From assembly GCF_900240945.1 (NCBI RefSeq), contig NZ_OESG01000014.1:62001-126000 (forward strand): a stretch of 64,000 nt of DNA. The letters run 5' to 3'. The notes under the pieces are model-generated. The model did not search any database. It saw only the letters and a list, made by a program, of their open reading frames with translations, and had not been told where the DNA came from. Both the position numbers and the translations under genes were made by a program. Position 1 is the stretch's first letter. Every line of letters begins with the position of its first letter. The DNA is from Mycobacterium sp. 3519A. GTDB taxonomy: Bacteria > Actinomycetota > Actinomycetes > Mycobacteriales > Mycobacteriaceae. Below are positions 54,100 through 62,975 of this stretch, piece by piece.

Positions 54100-55439
54100 T
54101 ACCTCTTGACCCCCGCCGCCGTGGCCGCCACCAACGTGGCCACCCCCGCGCGGCGCTGCAGCAGGGTCTGGCGCACCGTCCACCCGATGATGCCGGCGGC
54201 GGCGATGCAGTCCCGGCGCCGGTCCAGGCTGCCTGCCCGCGCCACCAGCCAGTCGGTGTCGACCCGATGGCCGAGCGCGCGCGAGCGGTCGGCCGCCAGC
54301 AACACGCAACAGACCGTCAGCACCGCCCACAGCGGCCACACCCAGCCCGGCGTCGGCAGCAGCGCCATCGCGACGAGCAGCACCGCGGGCAGCGTCAACG
54401 CCCGCGTCCACCTCCTGCGGGTCGCCGCCGGCCCATGTGCGCGCAGTCCGCCGGTCACCACGTCGGGTCGCTCGATCAACCCCGACAGCACCGACTCGGC
54501 GGTCGCCCGCGGGCACGGCGGCAGCAGCACCGACGCCTCCCCCGCACCGCCCACACCGGTCATCACCGCGTCCAACCGCGCCCCGCCGAACATGCGCACC
54601 AACAGCGGCTCGCGCAGCGTTCCGCCCCGCAGCCTGCGCATGTCGAAGGTGTGCTCGCGCAGTCTCAGTAGGCCGTGCTGCAGATGCAGCACATCGGCGT
54701 CGCGGCGCAGCACCAGGTTTCCGTACGTCACCAACGAGCGCAGCACCGACAACACCACCGACGCGACCAGTATCGCCACGGCGGCCACCGTGATGCTCGC
54801 GGCGACGCCGAACCGCTGCGCAGCGTCCAGCCCGGACCGGGCCAACCGCGAATCTTGCAGTGCGGCACCGACTCCCGCTTGATAGATCACGCCTGCCGCG
54901 GCGGCGATCATCGCCAGTCCGGTGAAGCTCAGCGGGCTGTAGCGCAGCCAGGACGGCTGCCAGCGCGCCAACTCACGGCCGACGGCTTCTTCGACCGGCG
55001 CCAACGACTCCGCGAGCAGGATGGCCCTCAGCCGCGGCACCTGGCTCGCCTCGACGGCGTCGAGCGCGAACGCGGTGTCGCCGCTGGCTTCCTGACCCGT
55101 GCTCAGCCGCAGTACCGTCAACCCGAGCAGCCGGTGCAACAGCCGCGCATCGGTCGACACGGAGCGAATCCTGTTGCGCGGCACGGAGAGCACCTTGCGC
55201 TGCAGCACACCCGTGCGCAGTTGCACCTCCTCGGCGTCGATCCGGTAGCTGGTGGTGAACCACCTGGCCACGCCGTAGCCGAGAATCAGCGCGAGGCCGA
55301 ACAGCGTCCACAGCGGATTGCCCGTCGCCGAGCCCAGCACCACCGACCCGATCAACAGCGGTATCTGACGGAGCACCTCGTGCACCGGATGCACCAGCAG
55401 CATGCGCGGGCTGAGGCGTTGCCACTGCGGTGCGGTCAC
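54009..55439 (-). CDS. Membrane protein with bacterial PH domains (YdbT-like), long subunit
   Basis: This 476-residue protein alternates membrane helices with bPH2-type domains: FTTSYRIDAEEVQLRTGVLQ near residue 65-85, a second near 250-290 (LVLRRDADVLHLQHGLLRLR) and a third near 395-445. It matches the YdbT/YdbS pair found together in many bacteria, of unknown function, perhaps in membrane or stress sensing. GTG 55439 overlaps the upstream gene by GTGA. The convergent flavoprotein gene overlaps its 3' end by 91 bp. Confidence 0.85.
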   Translation of the reverse strand: MTAPQWQRLSPRMLLVHPVHEVLRQIPLLIGSVVLGSATGNPLWTLFGLALILGYGVARWFTTSYRIDAEEVQLRTGVLQRKVLSVPRNRIRSVSTDARLLHRLLGLTVLRLSTGQEASGDTAFALDAVEASQVPRLRAILLAESLAPVEEAVGRELARWQPSWLRYSPLSFTGLAMIAAAAGVIYQAGVGAALQDSRLARSGLDAAQRFGVAASITVAAVAILVASVVLSVLRSLVTYGNLVLRRDADVLHLQHGLLRLREHTFDMRRLRGGTLREPLLVRMFGGARLDAVMTGVGGAGEASVLLPPCPRATAESVLSGLIERPDVVTGGLRAHGPAATRRRWTRALTLPAVLLVAMALLPTPGWVWPLWAVLTVCCVLLAADRSRALGHRVDTDWLVARAGSLDRRRDCIAAAGIIGWTVRQTLLQRRAGVATLVAATAAGVKRYQVIDVPAELAWAIAGSASPWVAESSWAER

Positions 55440-55918
55440 GTCGCGTCCTCGCCGCCGAGCGCCGCGATGTCGGTCAGTTGCGCCACCACGCGTTCGGCCA
55501 CCTCGAAATCCAGTGCCACGATGCGCACCGCCCCCGCCGACGACGCCGTCGTCACCGTCACGTTCGCCAGCCCGAACAACTGGTCGAGCGGACCGCGTTC
55601 GGTGTCGACGGTCTGCACTCTGGAGATCGGCGCGATGCGGTGCTCCTGCACCAGCCAGCCTGTCCGGGTGTACACCGCTTTGGCGTCGATGTCCCAGCGG
55701 TGCACGCGATATCGCCACAGCGGGACCACCACCACGAACACGACGACGGCGAGCGCGGTCGCGACGGCCGCCACGACGTGCACCCACAGCGGTCGAGGGC
55801 TCAGGACGAACCACACCGCCTGTCCCGCCGCCAACATCAGCCAGGGGATCGCCGCACCGATCGCCCACACCAGAGGCGCCTTGCGGCTTGGCGGGTTCGC
55901 AGGCTCGATCAGGTTCAT
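55436..55918 (-). CDS. Membrane protein with a bacterial PH domain (YdbS-like), short subunit
   Basis: This 160-residue protein has two N-terminal membrane helices (LVWAIGAAIPWLMLAAGQAV and VVAAVATALAVVVFVVVVPL) and a C-terminal bPH2 domain (YRVHRWDIDAKAVYTRTGWL). It is the usual partner of the long PH protein encoded next. It overlaps both neighbours by 4 bp (ATGA, GTGA), so the three genes are co-translated. No enzymatic motif. Confidence 0.87.
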   Translation of the reverse strand: MNLIEPANPPSRKAPLVWAIGAAIPWLMLAAGQAVWFVLSPRPLWVHVVAAVATALAVVVFVVVVPLWRYRVHRWDIDAKAVYTRTGWLVQEHRIAPISRVQTVDTERGPLDQLFGLANVTVTTASSAGAVRIVALDFEVAERVVAQLTDIAALGGEDAT

Positions 55919-56391
55919 GACTTTTCGAGATGGAGGAACTGCCCGACGCCGAACAGCCGCAACATCCGCATCGTCCGCTTCGGAATCTGGTCCGCGACAT
56001 CCGCGGTGGCGACGACCGTCGGCCGGGTGACGGTGATGCGCCTGCCCTGCATCACGACGGTGGCGGACCCGGCGGCCTGCACATTGCGCAGCCAATCGGC
56101 GCGGGTGCGGTACGGCAGCGCGATCAGCAGACCTGTCGGCGTTTCGATGACGTCGACCGGCGTCTGATAACTGCGGCCCGAGTTGCGCCCGATGTGTTCG
56201 ATGACCGACGTCTGGGTCTGCGGGGTGCCCGCGGTGCGCATCACCCGCGGATTGGTCACCGACCGGTTCATCCGCCGGATCGCGTCCACGGCCGGTCCGA
56301 CCTGCCACCGCAGCCCCGCCAGCAGCACCGAGAGCAACACCACGACGGCACCGACCACGGTGCCGACCACCACCGCGACCGCTCGCATCCC
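55915..56391 (-). CDS. Nitroreductase/quinone reductase family protein (DUF385, F420-type) with membrane anchor
   Basis: This 158-residue protein starts with a membrane helix (AVAVVVGTVVGAVVVLLSVL), followed by a split beta-barrel of the Ddn/DUF385 family: VIEHIGRNSGRSYQTPVDVI and LLIALPYRTRADWLRNVQAA. These proteins use deazaflavin F420 to reduce quinones or nitro compounds. ATG 56391 is chosen, and GTG 56397 is possible. It heads the PH-protein operon and is divergent from the SDR gene. Confidence 0.87.
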   Translation of the reverse strand, partial: GMRAVAVVVGTVVGAVVVLLSVLLAGLRWQVGPAVDAIRRMNRSVTNPRVMRTAGTPQTQTSVIEHIGRNSGRSYQTPVDVIETPTGLLIALPYRTRADWLRNVQAAGSATVVMQGRRITVTRPTVVATADVADQIPKRTMRMLRLFGVGQFLHLEKS

Positions 56392-56435
56392 CACGACAAC
56401 GAAACTAACCGTTGGGGCCTGAGTATGTTGAGCGC

Positions 56436-57356
56436 ATGAGCAGCAAGTGGACCGCAGCCGACGTGCCGGACCAGTCCGACCGGGTTGCCATCGTGACGGG
56501 GGCGAACACCGGCATCGGTTACGCCGCCGCCGCCGTACTCGCAGGCAAGGGCGCGCACACCGTGCTGGCCGTGCGTAACCTCGACAAGGGCAACGACGCG
56601 GCCAACCGGATCCGCGCGGCACACCCCAACGCCGTGGTCACCGTGCAGGAACTAGACCTGACGTCGCTGGACAGCATCCGCAAGGCCGCCGACCAGTTGC
56701 GCGCCGACTTTCCCCGCATCGACCTGCTGATCAACAACGCAGGCGTGATGTACACCGAGAAGGCCGCCACCAAGGACGGCTTCGAATTGCAGTTCGGCAC
56801 CAACCACCTGGGCCACTTCGCGTTCACCGGTCAACTGCTCGACAACCTGCTGCCGGTCGAGGGTTCCCGCGTGGTGACGGTCAGCAGCGTCGGACACCGC
56901 ATCCGCGCCAAGATCCACTTCGACGACCTCAACCTGGACCGCAACTACAACCGCGTCGTCGCATACGGCCAGTCGAAACTCGCCAACCTGTTGTTCACCT
57001 ACGAGCTGGCCCGGCGGCTGACCGCCAAGGGCACCCCGACCGTCGCGCTCGCGGCCCATCCCGGCGCAGCCGATACCGACCTGCTGCGCAACATGCCCAC
57101 CGGCATCAGGCAGGTCAGCCAGTTCTTCTGGTCCAACTTCATCGCCCAGGGGCCGGAGATGGGCGCCGAGCCCACGCTGCGCGCCGCCACCGATCCGAGC
57201 GCGCGCAACGGCCAGTACTACGGGCCAGGCGGCTTCGCCGAACAGCGGGGCCATCCGAAAGTCGTTGCCTCCAGCGCACAGTCGCACGACGAGGACGTCC
57301 AGCGGCGGCTGTGGGCGGTGTCCGAAGAACTCACCGGCGTGAAGTTCCCCGTCTGA
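56436..57356 (+). CDS. Short-chain dehydrogenase/reductase, copy 2 (Rv0439c-like)
   Basis: This 306-residue SDR shares TGANTGIGYAAA, the LINNAGVM motif and YGQSKLANL active site with the copy at 36320. Both copies contain [17 protein letters not shown], and the DNA is identical over 40 bp (56767-56806). It lies at the head of the SDR-moeA-psd-pssA-ATPase set, matching Rv0439c-Rv0435c, so this one is the ancestral copy by position. A TATGTT -10 element 6 nt before ATG suggests a leaderless start. Its stop overlaps moeA (TGATG). Confidence 0.93.
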   Translation: MSSKWTAADVPDQSDRVAIVTGANTGIGYAAAAVLAGKGAHTVLAVRNLDKGNDAANRIRAAHPNAVVTVQELDLTSLDSIRKAADQLRADFPRIDLLINNAGVMYTEKAATKDGFELQFGTNHLGHFAFTGQLLDNLLPVEGSRVVTVSSVGHRIRAKIHFDDLNLDRNYNRVVAYGQSKLANLLFTYELARRLTAKGTPTVALAAHPGAADTDLLRNMPTGIRQVSQFFWSNFIAQGPEMGAEPTLRAATDPSARNGQYYGPGGFAEQRGHPKVVASSAQSHDEDVQRRLWAVSEELTGVKFPV

Positions 57357-58579
57357 TGCGCACCGTAGACGAACACCGGCGCGTGGTCGCCGGGCTGATC
57401 ACCGCGAAGCCCGCCGTCGCGCTGCCACTCGCAGAGACGCTCGGCATGGTGTTGGCGTCCGACGTGGTCGCGCCACTGTCGCTGCCGGGGTTCGACAACT
57501 CGGCGATGGACGGCTACGCCGTGCTTGCCGACGACGTCGCAGGCGCATCGCAGGAGCAGCCTGTGCTGCTTCCGGTCGTCGAGGACATCCCGGCCGGGCG
57601 TACCGATCCGCTGACGCTGAAACCCGGTACCGCACACCGCATCATGACCGGCGCACCGCTGCCTGCCGGCGCCACCGCGGTGGTGCCGGTCGAGGCCACC
57701 GACGGCGCTGTCGACACCGTGTCCGTCCGCGCGGCCGCCGCAGCGGGCCAACACGTCCGTCGCGCCGGTGAGGACGTCACGGCGGGCACCACCGTGCTGC
57801 GGGCCGATCAGGTGCTCAGCCCCGCCGCACTCGGCTTGGCGGCTGCGCTGGGGCTGGGTGAGCTGGAAGTCGTTCCGCGACAACGGGTTCTAGTGATGTC
57901 GACGGGCACCGAACTGGTGGCGCCAGGCACGCCGTTGCAGCCCGGCCAGATCTACGAGTCCAACGCGGTGATGCTCGCGGCGGCCGTGCGCGACGCAGGC
58001 GCAGTAGTGATCGCCGCGCCGATGGTCGGCGACGACGTGGCGGCGTTTCGTGAGGCGTTGACCGCGCACAGCGGCGACGCCGATCTGATCATCACCACCG
58101 GCGGCGTCAGCGCCGGGGCGTACGAGGTCGTCAAGGACTCGCTCGGAGCCGGAGGGCCGGCGACATCGGGCAGCGGCGGTGAGGTCGACTTCGTGAAGGT
58201 GGCGATGCAGCCCGGCATGCCGCAGGGCGCGGGCTCGGTGAACGGCACGCCGATCATCACGCTGCCCGGCAACCCGGTCAGCGCACTGGTGTCGTTCGAG
58301 GTGTTCGTCCGGGCACCGCTGCGCACCGCGATGGGGTTGCCGAACCCGGACCGGCCACGCCGCACCGCGGTGCTGGCCGAAGACCTGACCTCACCTCGCG
58401 GTAAGCGTCAGTTCCGGCGTGGCGTGCTGGACCGCGACGCGGGCACGGTCACCAGTTACGGTCCGCCCGCCTCACACCATCTGCGCTGGCTGGCATCGGC
58501 GGACTGCCTGCTGGAGATCGAGGAGGACGTCTCCGAATTGTCGGCGGGTTCGCCGGTGCACGTGTGGGACTTGGCCTAA
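57356..58579 (+). CDS. moeA: Molybdopterin molybdenumtransferase MoeA
   Basis: This 407-residue protein inserts molybdenum into adenylyl-molybdopterin. The conserved GFDNSAMDGYAV is at residues 44-55. The MoaB/MogA-like domain carries STGTELVAPG and TTGGVSAGAYE, and PGNPVSALVSFE is near 307. The length fits MoeA (about 400). It corresponds to moeA2 (Rv0438c). The molybdenum cofactor made is needed by the CoxL-like enzyme in this window. It is co-translated with the upstream SDR gene. Confidence 0.95.
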   Translation: MRTVDEHRRVVAGLITAKPAVALPLAETLGMVLASDVVAPLSLPGFDNSAMDGYAVLADDVAGASQEQPVLLPVVEDIPAGRTDPLTLKPGTAHRIMTGAPLPAGATAVVPVEATDGAVDTVSVRAAAAAGQHVRRAGEDVTAGTTVLRADQVLSPAALGLAAALGLGELEVVPRQRVLVMSTGTELVAPGTPLQPGQIYESNAVMLAAAVRDAGAVVIAAPMVGDDVAAFREALTAHSGDADLIITTGGVSAGAYEVVKDSLGAGGPATSGSGGEVDFVKVAMQPGMPQGAGSVNGTPIITLPGNPVSALVSFEVFVRAPLRTAMGLPNPDRPRRTAVLAEDLTSPRGKRQFRRGVLDRDAGTVTSYGPPASHHLRWLASADCLLEIEEDVSELSAGSPVHVWDLA

Positions 58580-58605
58580 GGCCGATCGGCGAAACGGCAC
58601 GCCCG

Positions 58606-58611
58606 TAGAAT
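58606..58611 (+). promoter_or_regulatory. -10 element of a possible leaderless promoter for psd
   Basis: TAGAAT lies 9 nt before ATG 58621 and no ribosome site is seen, so psd-pssA may also have their own start of transcription inside the operon. Confidence 0.45.
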
Positions 58612-58620
58612 CGGCGCACG

Positions 58621-59319
58621 ATGGCCAGACGCCCCGACCTCAAATCCGGCCCCGAGCGGCTTGCGGCGCTGGTGCGTACCACTGTTCCGCCGATGCACTC
58701 GGCGGGCCTGCCATTCGTCGGCGCCAGCCTGGCGCTCGCCGCGCTCGGCCGTAACCGACCATGGCTGCGCCGCGCAGGCCTGGCGTCGGCCGCGGCCAAT
58801 GCGGCGTTCTTCCGGCATCCGCCTCGGGTACCACCGACGCGCCCCGGTGTGATCGTCGCGCCCGCGGACGGCTTGATCTGTCTGATCGAGGAGGCGGCGC
58901 CGCCCGCCGAACTTGGCCTGCCCGCAACGCCGTTGCCGCGCATCAGCATTTTTCTTTCGATCTTCGACGCGCACGTGCAGCGGGCCCCGATCAGCGGTGA
59001 GGTGATCTCGGTCGTGCATCGGCCAGGGGCGTTCGGGTCCGCGGAGTTGGAGGCCGCCAGCGAGGACAACGAACGAAACAGCGTGCTGATCCGGACGCCG
59101 GAGGGCGTGGAGGTGATTGCGGTGCAGATCGCCGGCCTGGTGGCGCGGCGCATCGTGTGCGATGCCAAGCCGGGTGACAAGCTCACCATCGGCGACACCT
59201 ACGGCTTGATCCGCTACGGGTCGCGGCTGGACACCTACCTGCCCGCTGGCGCCAACATCATGGTGTCCACCGGGCAGCGCGCGCTGGCAGGCGAAACCGT
59301 ATTGGCCGAGTTGCCGTGA
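58621..59319 (+). CDS. psd: Phosphatidylserine decarboxylase proenzyme
   Basis: This 232-residue short-form (type A) decarboxylase makes phosphatidylethanolamine from phosphatidylserine. Its N-terminal part has a hydrophobic anchor, then [26 protein letters not shown] and the autocleavage site [11 protein letters not shown] near residue 195-205, where the Gly-Ser bond splits to give the pyruvoyl group. It stands directly before pssA (GTGA overlap), which makes its substrate. The gene corresponds to Rv0437c. Confidence 0.95.
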   Translation: MARRPDLKSGPERLAALVRTTVPPMHSAGLPFVGASLALAALGRNRPWLRRAGLASAAANAAFFRHPPRVPPTRPGVIVAPADGLICLIEEAAPPAELGLPATPLPRISIFLSIFDAHVQRAPISGEVISVVHRPGAFGSAELEAASEDNERNSVLIRTPEGVEVIAVQIAGLVARRIVCDAKPGDKLTIGDTYGLIRYGSRLDTYLPAGANIMVSTGQRALAGETVLAELP

Positions 59320-60170
59320 AGCCCCGCATCAAGGCGCCCGTCGTCAGCCTGAAGATCCTGCCGAGCGCCATGACGGTGGCAGCGATCTGCCTCGGGCTGA
59401 CGTCGGTGAAGATGGCGCTCGACAACCGCCCCACCGAGGCGATGGCGTTTCTGGCGGTGGCCGCGATCCTCGATGCGCTCGACGGCCGCATCGCCAGGAT
59501 CCTGAAGGCCACTTCGCGGATGGGCGAGGAGATCGACTCACTGGCCGATGCGGTGAATTTCGGTGTGGCGCCTGCGTTCATCGTGTACGGGACGCTGCTG
59601 TCGCAGTCGCGTATCGGGTGGATCGTCGTGCTGGTGTACTCCGTGTGCATCGTGCTGCGGCTGGCCCGGTTCAACGCGATGCTCGACGTCGACAAGCCCG
59701 CATACGAGAAGGAGTACTTCGTCGGCATGCCCGCCCCGGCGGGCGCGATCGGTGCCATCGGTCCGTTGGCCGCCAAGATGCAGTTCGGCGACGGCTGGTG
59801 GACGTCGGAGGCGGCGGTCGTGATCTGGACCATCGGCGTCTCGCTGCTGGTCGTCAGCACCCTGCCGATGCGCAAGATCCACACCTTCTCGGTGTCGCCC
59901 AACATGGTTCCGCTGCTGCTGCTCGGCGTGGTAGTCCTGGTCGCGGCGTCGATCTTCTACGGCTACCTGACGATCCTGGCGATCATCGCGGCCTACGTCA
60001 TCCACATCCCGTTCGCGATTCGCACCAGACGGTTTTTGGCCGAACATCCGGAGATATGGGACGACAAGCCACGACAACAGCGCGCCGCGCGGCGGGCGAT
60101 CCGGCGGGCGACAGGTCCGCAGCGCCGCCGGTCCAATCTGAGACTCGGCCTGCGCAGGCCGGGCCGCTGA
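59316..60170 (+). CDS. pssA: CDP-diacylglycerol-serine O-phosphatidyltransferase
   Basis: This 284-residue membrane enzyme makes phosphatidylserine from CDP-diacylglycerol and serine. The CDP-alcohol motif [20 protein letters not shown] continuing to LAD (near residues 52-74) is intact. About seven membrane helices follow. A cytoplasmic basic end ([20 protein letters not shown]) is present. GTG 59316 overlaps the psd stop. It corresponds to Rv0436c. Confidence 0.95.
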   Translation: MKPRIKAPVVSLKILPSAMTVAAICLGLTSVKMALDNRPTEAMAFLAVAAILDALDGRIARILKATSRMGEEIDSLADAVNFGVAPAFIVYGTLLSQSRIGWIVVLVYSVCIVLRLARFNAMLDVDKPAYEKEYFVGMPAPAGAIGAIGPLAAKMQFGDGWWTSEAAVVIWTIGVSLLVVSTLPMRKIHTFSVSPNMVPLLLLGVVVLVAASIFYGYLTILAIIAAYVIHIPFAIRTRRFLAEHPEIWDDKPRQQRAARRAIRRATGPQRRRSNLRLGLRRPGR

Positions 60171-60171
60171 G

Positions 60172-62373
60172 ATGACTCAGACCGAGGCCGCGGCATCCGA
60201 TCCGCCGCTGAGCCATCTTCGGCTGACCGCCAGGCTGAACACGTCAGCACTGGACTCTCGGCGCGGCGTGGTCCGGCTGCATCCGGAAGCCATTGCGGCC
60301 CTTGGCATCCGGGAGTGGGACGCGGTCTCGCTGACCGGTTCACGCACCACCGCCGCGGTGGCAGGGGTCGCGCCAGCGGGCACGCCTGCGGGCACCGCAC
60401 TGCTCGACGACGTGACGCTGTCCAACGCGGGCCTGCGTGAGGACACCACCGTGATCGTCTCGGCCGTCACTGTCTACGGCGCCAAGTCGGTGACAGTCAG
60501 CGGCTCCAACCTTGCCACTCAGTCGATTTCGCCTGCGACGCTGCGCCAGGCCCTGCTCGGCAAGGTGATGACGGTCGGCGACACGGTCTCGCTGCTGCCG
60601 CGTGAGCTCGGCCCCGACATCCCGACATCCACAGCCACCGCGGCGCTGGCGTCGTCGGTCGGCATCACATGGACCTCCGAGCTGTTGACGGTCACCGGTG
60701 TGGACCCCGCGGGACCGGTGAGCGTGCAACCGAATTCGGTGGTCAGCTGGGGCGACGGGGTGGCGCCGAGCGGACCCGCGACCGCAGGCCAGCACACGGT
60801 GTCGACGCCGAAGAAGTCGGCAGCCGTCAACATCGACGACCTGAAGGGCTCACACGCACAGGCGTCGCGGCTTACGGAATGGCTGAAGCTCGCGCTCGAC
60901 CAACCCGAGCTGCTCGAAACGCTCGGCGCGACAAGCAATCTCGGTGTGCTGGTGTCGGGGCCCGCCGGCGTCGGCAAGGCCGCGCTGGTGCGCGCGGTGT
61001 GCGCGGACCGCAGGCTCGTCGAACTCGACGGCCCCGAGGTGGGCGCACTGCGCGCAGAAGACCGGCTCAAGAGCGTGTCGTCGGCGGTGGCCACCGTCCG
61101 CGACGGCGGTGGCGTGCTGCTGATCACCGATATCGACGCGCTGCTGCCGTCGGTCGCCGACCCGGTGTCCACGCTGATTCTGACCGAACTGCGCAACGCG
61201 GTCGGCACCAAAGGCGTGGCCTTCGTGGCCACCACGCAGCAACCCGACGGTGTCGACCCGCGACTGCGTGCCCCCGATCTGTGCGACCGCGAACTCGGAC
61301 TGACCCTGCCCGACGGGGCGGTCCGCAAGCAGTTGCTCGAGGTGCTGCTGCGCGACGTGCCGTCGAAGGACCTCAACCTCGACGAAGTCGCCGAGCGCAC
61401 ACCGGGTTTCGTCGTCGCGGATCTATCCGCGCTGGTGCGCGAGGCGGCGCTGCGGGCGGCGTCGCGGGCCAGCGCCGACGGTGCGCCGCCCGAGTTGACG
61501 CAGGACGATCTGATCGGCGCGACAACCGTCATCAGGCCGCTGTCACGCTCGGCCACCGAAGAGGTGTCGGTCGGGTCGGTGACACTCGACGACGTCGGCG
61601 ACATGGCGGCCACCAAACAGGCGCTGACCGAGGCGGTGCTGTGGCCGTTGCAGCATCCCGAGACGTTCCAGCGACTCGGCGTCGCCCCACCGCGCGGCGT
61701 GCTGCTCTACGGCCCGCCCGGCTGCGGTAAGACGTTCGTGGTGCGCGCGCTGGCCAGTTCGGGGCGGCTGTCGGTGCACGCCGTCAAGGGCGCCGAGTTG
61801 ATGGACAAATGGGTCGGCTCGTCGGAAAAGGCGGTGCGCGAACTGTTTCAGCGCGCCCGCGACTCCGCGCCGTCGCTGGTGTTCCTCGACGAGATCGACG
61901 CGCTGGCGCCGCGGCGCGGGCAGAGCTTCGACTCCGGCGTCACCGACCGTGTGGTCGCGGCGCTGCTGACCGAACTCGACGGCATCGAACCGCTACGCGA
62001 CGTCGTTGTGCTCGGCGCGACCAACCGGCCCGACCTGATCGACCCGGCGCTGCTGCGACCGGGCCGACTGGAGAAGCTGGTGTTCGTCGAGCCGCCCGAT
62101 GCCGAGGCGCGCCGCGAAATCCTGCGTACCGCAGGCAAATCCATTCCGCTGGCGGACGACGTCGACCTCGACACCCTGGCGGGCGAACTGGAGGGCTACA
62201 GCGCGGCCGACTGCGTGGCGCTGCTGCGCGAGGCCGCACTGACCGCGATGCGCCGGTCGATCGACGCCGCCGACGTCACCGCCGCCGACGTCGCCAAGGC
62301 ACGCGAAACCGTCCGGCCGTCACTGGATCCGGCGCAAGTCGAGTCGCTGCGGGCGTTCTCGGCCGCGCGCTGA
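60172..62373 (+). CDS. CDC48/p97-like tandem AAA+ ATPase (Rv0435c-like)
   Basis: This 733-residue protein has a CDC48-type double-psi-barrel N-domain (1-200) and two AAA modules. D1 has a degenerate Walker A GPAGVGKAALV (Ala in place of Thr/Ser after Lys) and Walker B LLITDIDALL, lacking the normal Glu. D2 has intact Walker A GPPGCGKTFV, Walker B LVFLDEIDALAPRRG and arginine finger region LLRPGRLEKL. Probably only D2 hydrolyses ATP. It may unfold proteins, but its partner is unknown. It starts 1 bp after pssA, in the same operon. A 57-bp dispersed repeat follows it. Confidence 0.93.
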   Translation: MTQTEAAASDPPLSHLRLTARLNTSALDSRRGVVRLHPEAIAALGIREWDAVSLTGSRTTAAVAGVAPAGTPAGTALLDDVTLSNAGLREDTTVIVSAVTVYGAKSVTVSGSNLATQSISPATLRQALLGKVMTVGDTVSLLPRELGPDIPTSTATAALASSVGITWTSELLTVTGVDPAGPVSVQPNSVVSWGDGVAPSGPATAGQHTVSTPKKSAAVNIDDLKGSHAQASRLTEWLKLALDQPELLETLGATSNLGVLVSGPAGVGKAALVRAVCADRRLVELDGPEVGALRAEDRLKSVSSAVATVRDGGGVLLITDIDALLPSVADPVSTLILTELRNAVGTKGVAFVATTQQPDGVDPRLRAPDLCDRELGLTLPDGAVRKQLLEVLLRDVPSKDLNLDEVAERTPGFVVADLSALVREAALRAASRASADGAPPELTQDDLIGATTVIRPLSRSATEEVSVGSVTLDDVGDMAATKQALTEAVLWPLQHPETFQRLGVAPPRGVLLYGPPGCGKTFVVRALASSGRLSVHAVKGAELMDKWVGSSEKAVRELFQRARDSAPSLVFLDEIDALAPRRGQSFDSGVTDRVVAALLTELDGIEPLRDVVVLGATNRPDLIDPALLRPGRLEKLVFVEPPDAEARREILRTAGKSIPLADDVDLDTLAGELEGYSAADCVALLREAALTAMRRSIDAADVTAADVAKARETVRPSLDPAQVESLRAFSAAR

Positions 62374-62387
62374 CCTGGCCGGCACCG

Positions 62388-62445
62388 CGAAACTGTAGTT
62401 ACCGCGCGGCTTACTCGCACTTTCACACGATAAGTGCAGCCTCGC
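62388..62445 (+). repeat. Dispersed palindromic-ended repeat, copy 3
   Basis: It starts CGAAACTGTAGTTACCG, has the core ACTCGCACTTT at the same offset as the copies at 23003 and 23119, and ends TAAGTGCAGCCTCG. It lies between the AAA ATPase stop and a convergent SRPBCC gene, so it could work as a transcription stop or be a mobile-element remnant. Confidence 0.7.
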
Positions 62446-62446
62446 A

Positions 62447-62905
62447 TCAACTCCGCTCGGCCAGCGCCGCCAACCGCTCGATCGACGCCAACAGCCGGTC
62501 GGCGGTCGTGGCCCGCGCCCTGGGCAACCGCTTCTCGTCGGTCAGCTGCGACCAGTCGTAGGTGTGGATGACCAGCGTGCGCGACCCGAGCGGTTCCAGC
62601 CGCCACCGCCACAGGTGACCGGGCGGTGGCTTACCGGGTTCCGACGGCAGCCACGCGATCAGCCTGCCCTCCTCGAATTCGATGACGTGGTTGGTGCGTT
62701 CGCTGCCTTCGGTCAGCCTCATGGTGAACACGTCACCGACTGTCCGAACCCGTTGACCGGTCGGCGCTTCCGCCAGGTTCTCGTTACCGTCCCACTGCGG
62801 CTGCAGTGCCGGGTCGGCGATGAGTTCGAAGATCTTGTCCGCGGGCGCCGAGATCTCGCGACTCGCAGTGACGACGGTGGAGGTCACATTCAGATTCAAC
62901 AACAT
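62447..62905 (-). CDS. SRPBCC (START-like) family protein, copy 2
   Basis: This 152-residue protein has the helix-grip fold: VVTASREISAPADKIFELIA, then IEFEEGRLIAWLPSEPGKPP, GHLWRWRLEPLGSRTLVIHTY and a C-terminal helix RLLASIERLAALAERS. It resembles the protein at 50491 in pattern. I chose ATG 62905; an upstream ATG at 62932 falls inside the -10 of the opposite promoter. It is divergent from the DUF1707 gene and shares a 13-bp inverted repeat with it. Confidence 0.85.
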   Translation of the reverse strand: MLLNLNVTSTVVTASREISAPADKIFELIADPALQPQWDGNENLAEAPTGQRVRTVGDVFTMRLTEGSERTNHVIEFEEGRLIAWLPSEPGKPPPGHLWRWRLEPLGSRTLVIHTYDWSQLTDEKRLPRARATTADRLLASIERLAALAERS

Positions 62906-62906
62906 C

Positions 62907-62957
62907 TTGACAGTGACAAGTTCGCGGGGCATAGTCGAGCCCGAGAACTTGTCACTG
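62907..62957 (+). promoter_or_regulatory. Sigma-A-type promoter with inverted-repeat operator, DUF1707 gene
   Basis: TTGACA (62907-62912) and CATAGT (62930-62935) are separated by 17 bp, a near-consensus promoter reading rightward. A perfect 13-bp inverted repeat (CAGTGACAAGTTC, 62911-62923, and its complement, 62945-62957) brackets the -10, so a repressor bound there would block both divergent genes. Confidence 0.7.
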
Positions 62958-62975
62958 CCTAGATCGGAGGGCCCC

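Noticed and set aside
37282..56391. Prophage or integrative element
   Set aside because: No integrase, transposase, tRNA att site, capsid or conjugation genes are visible. The block is better described by flanking SDR paralogues.
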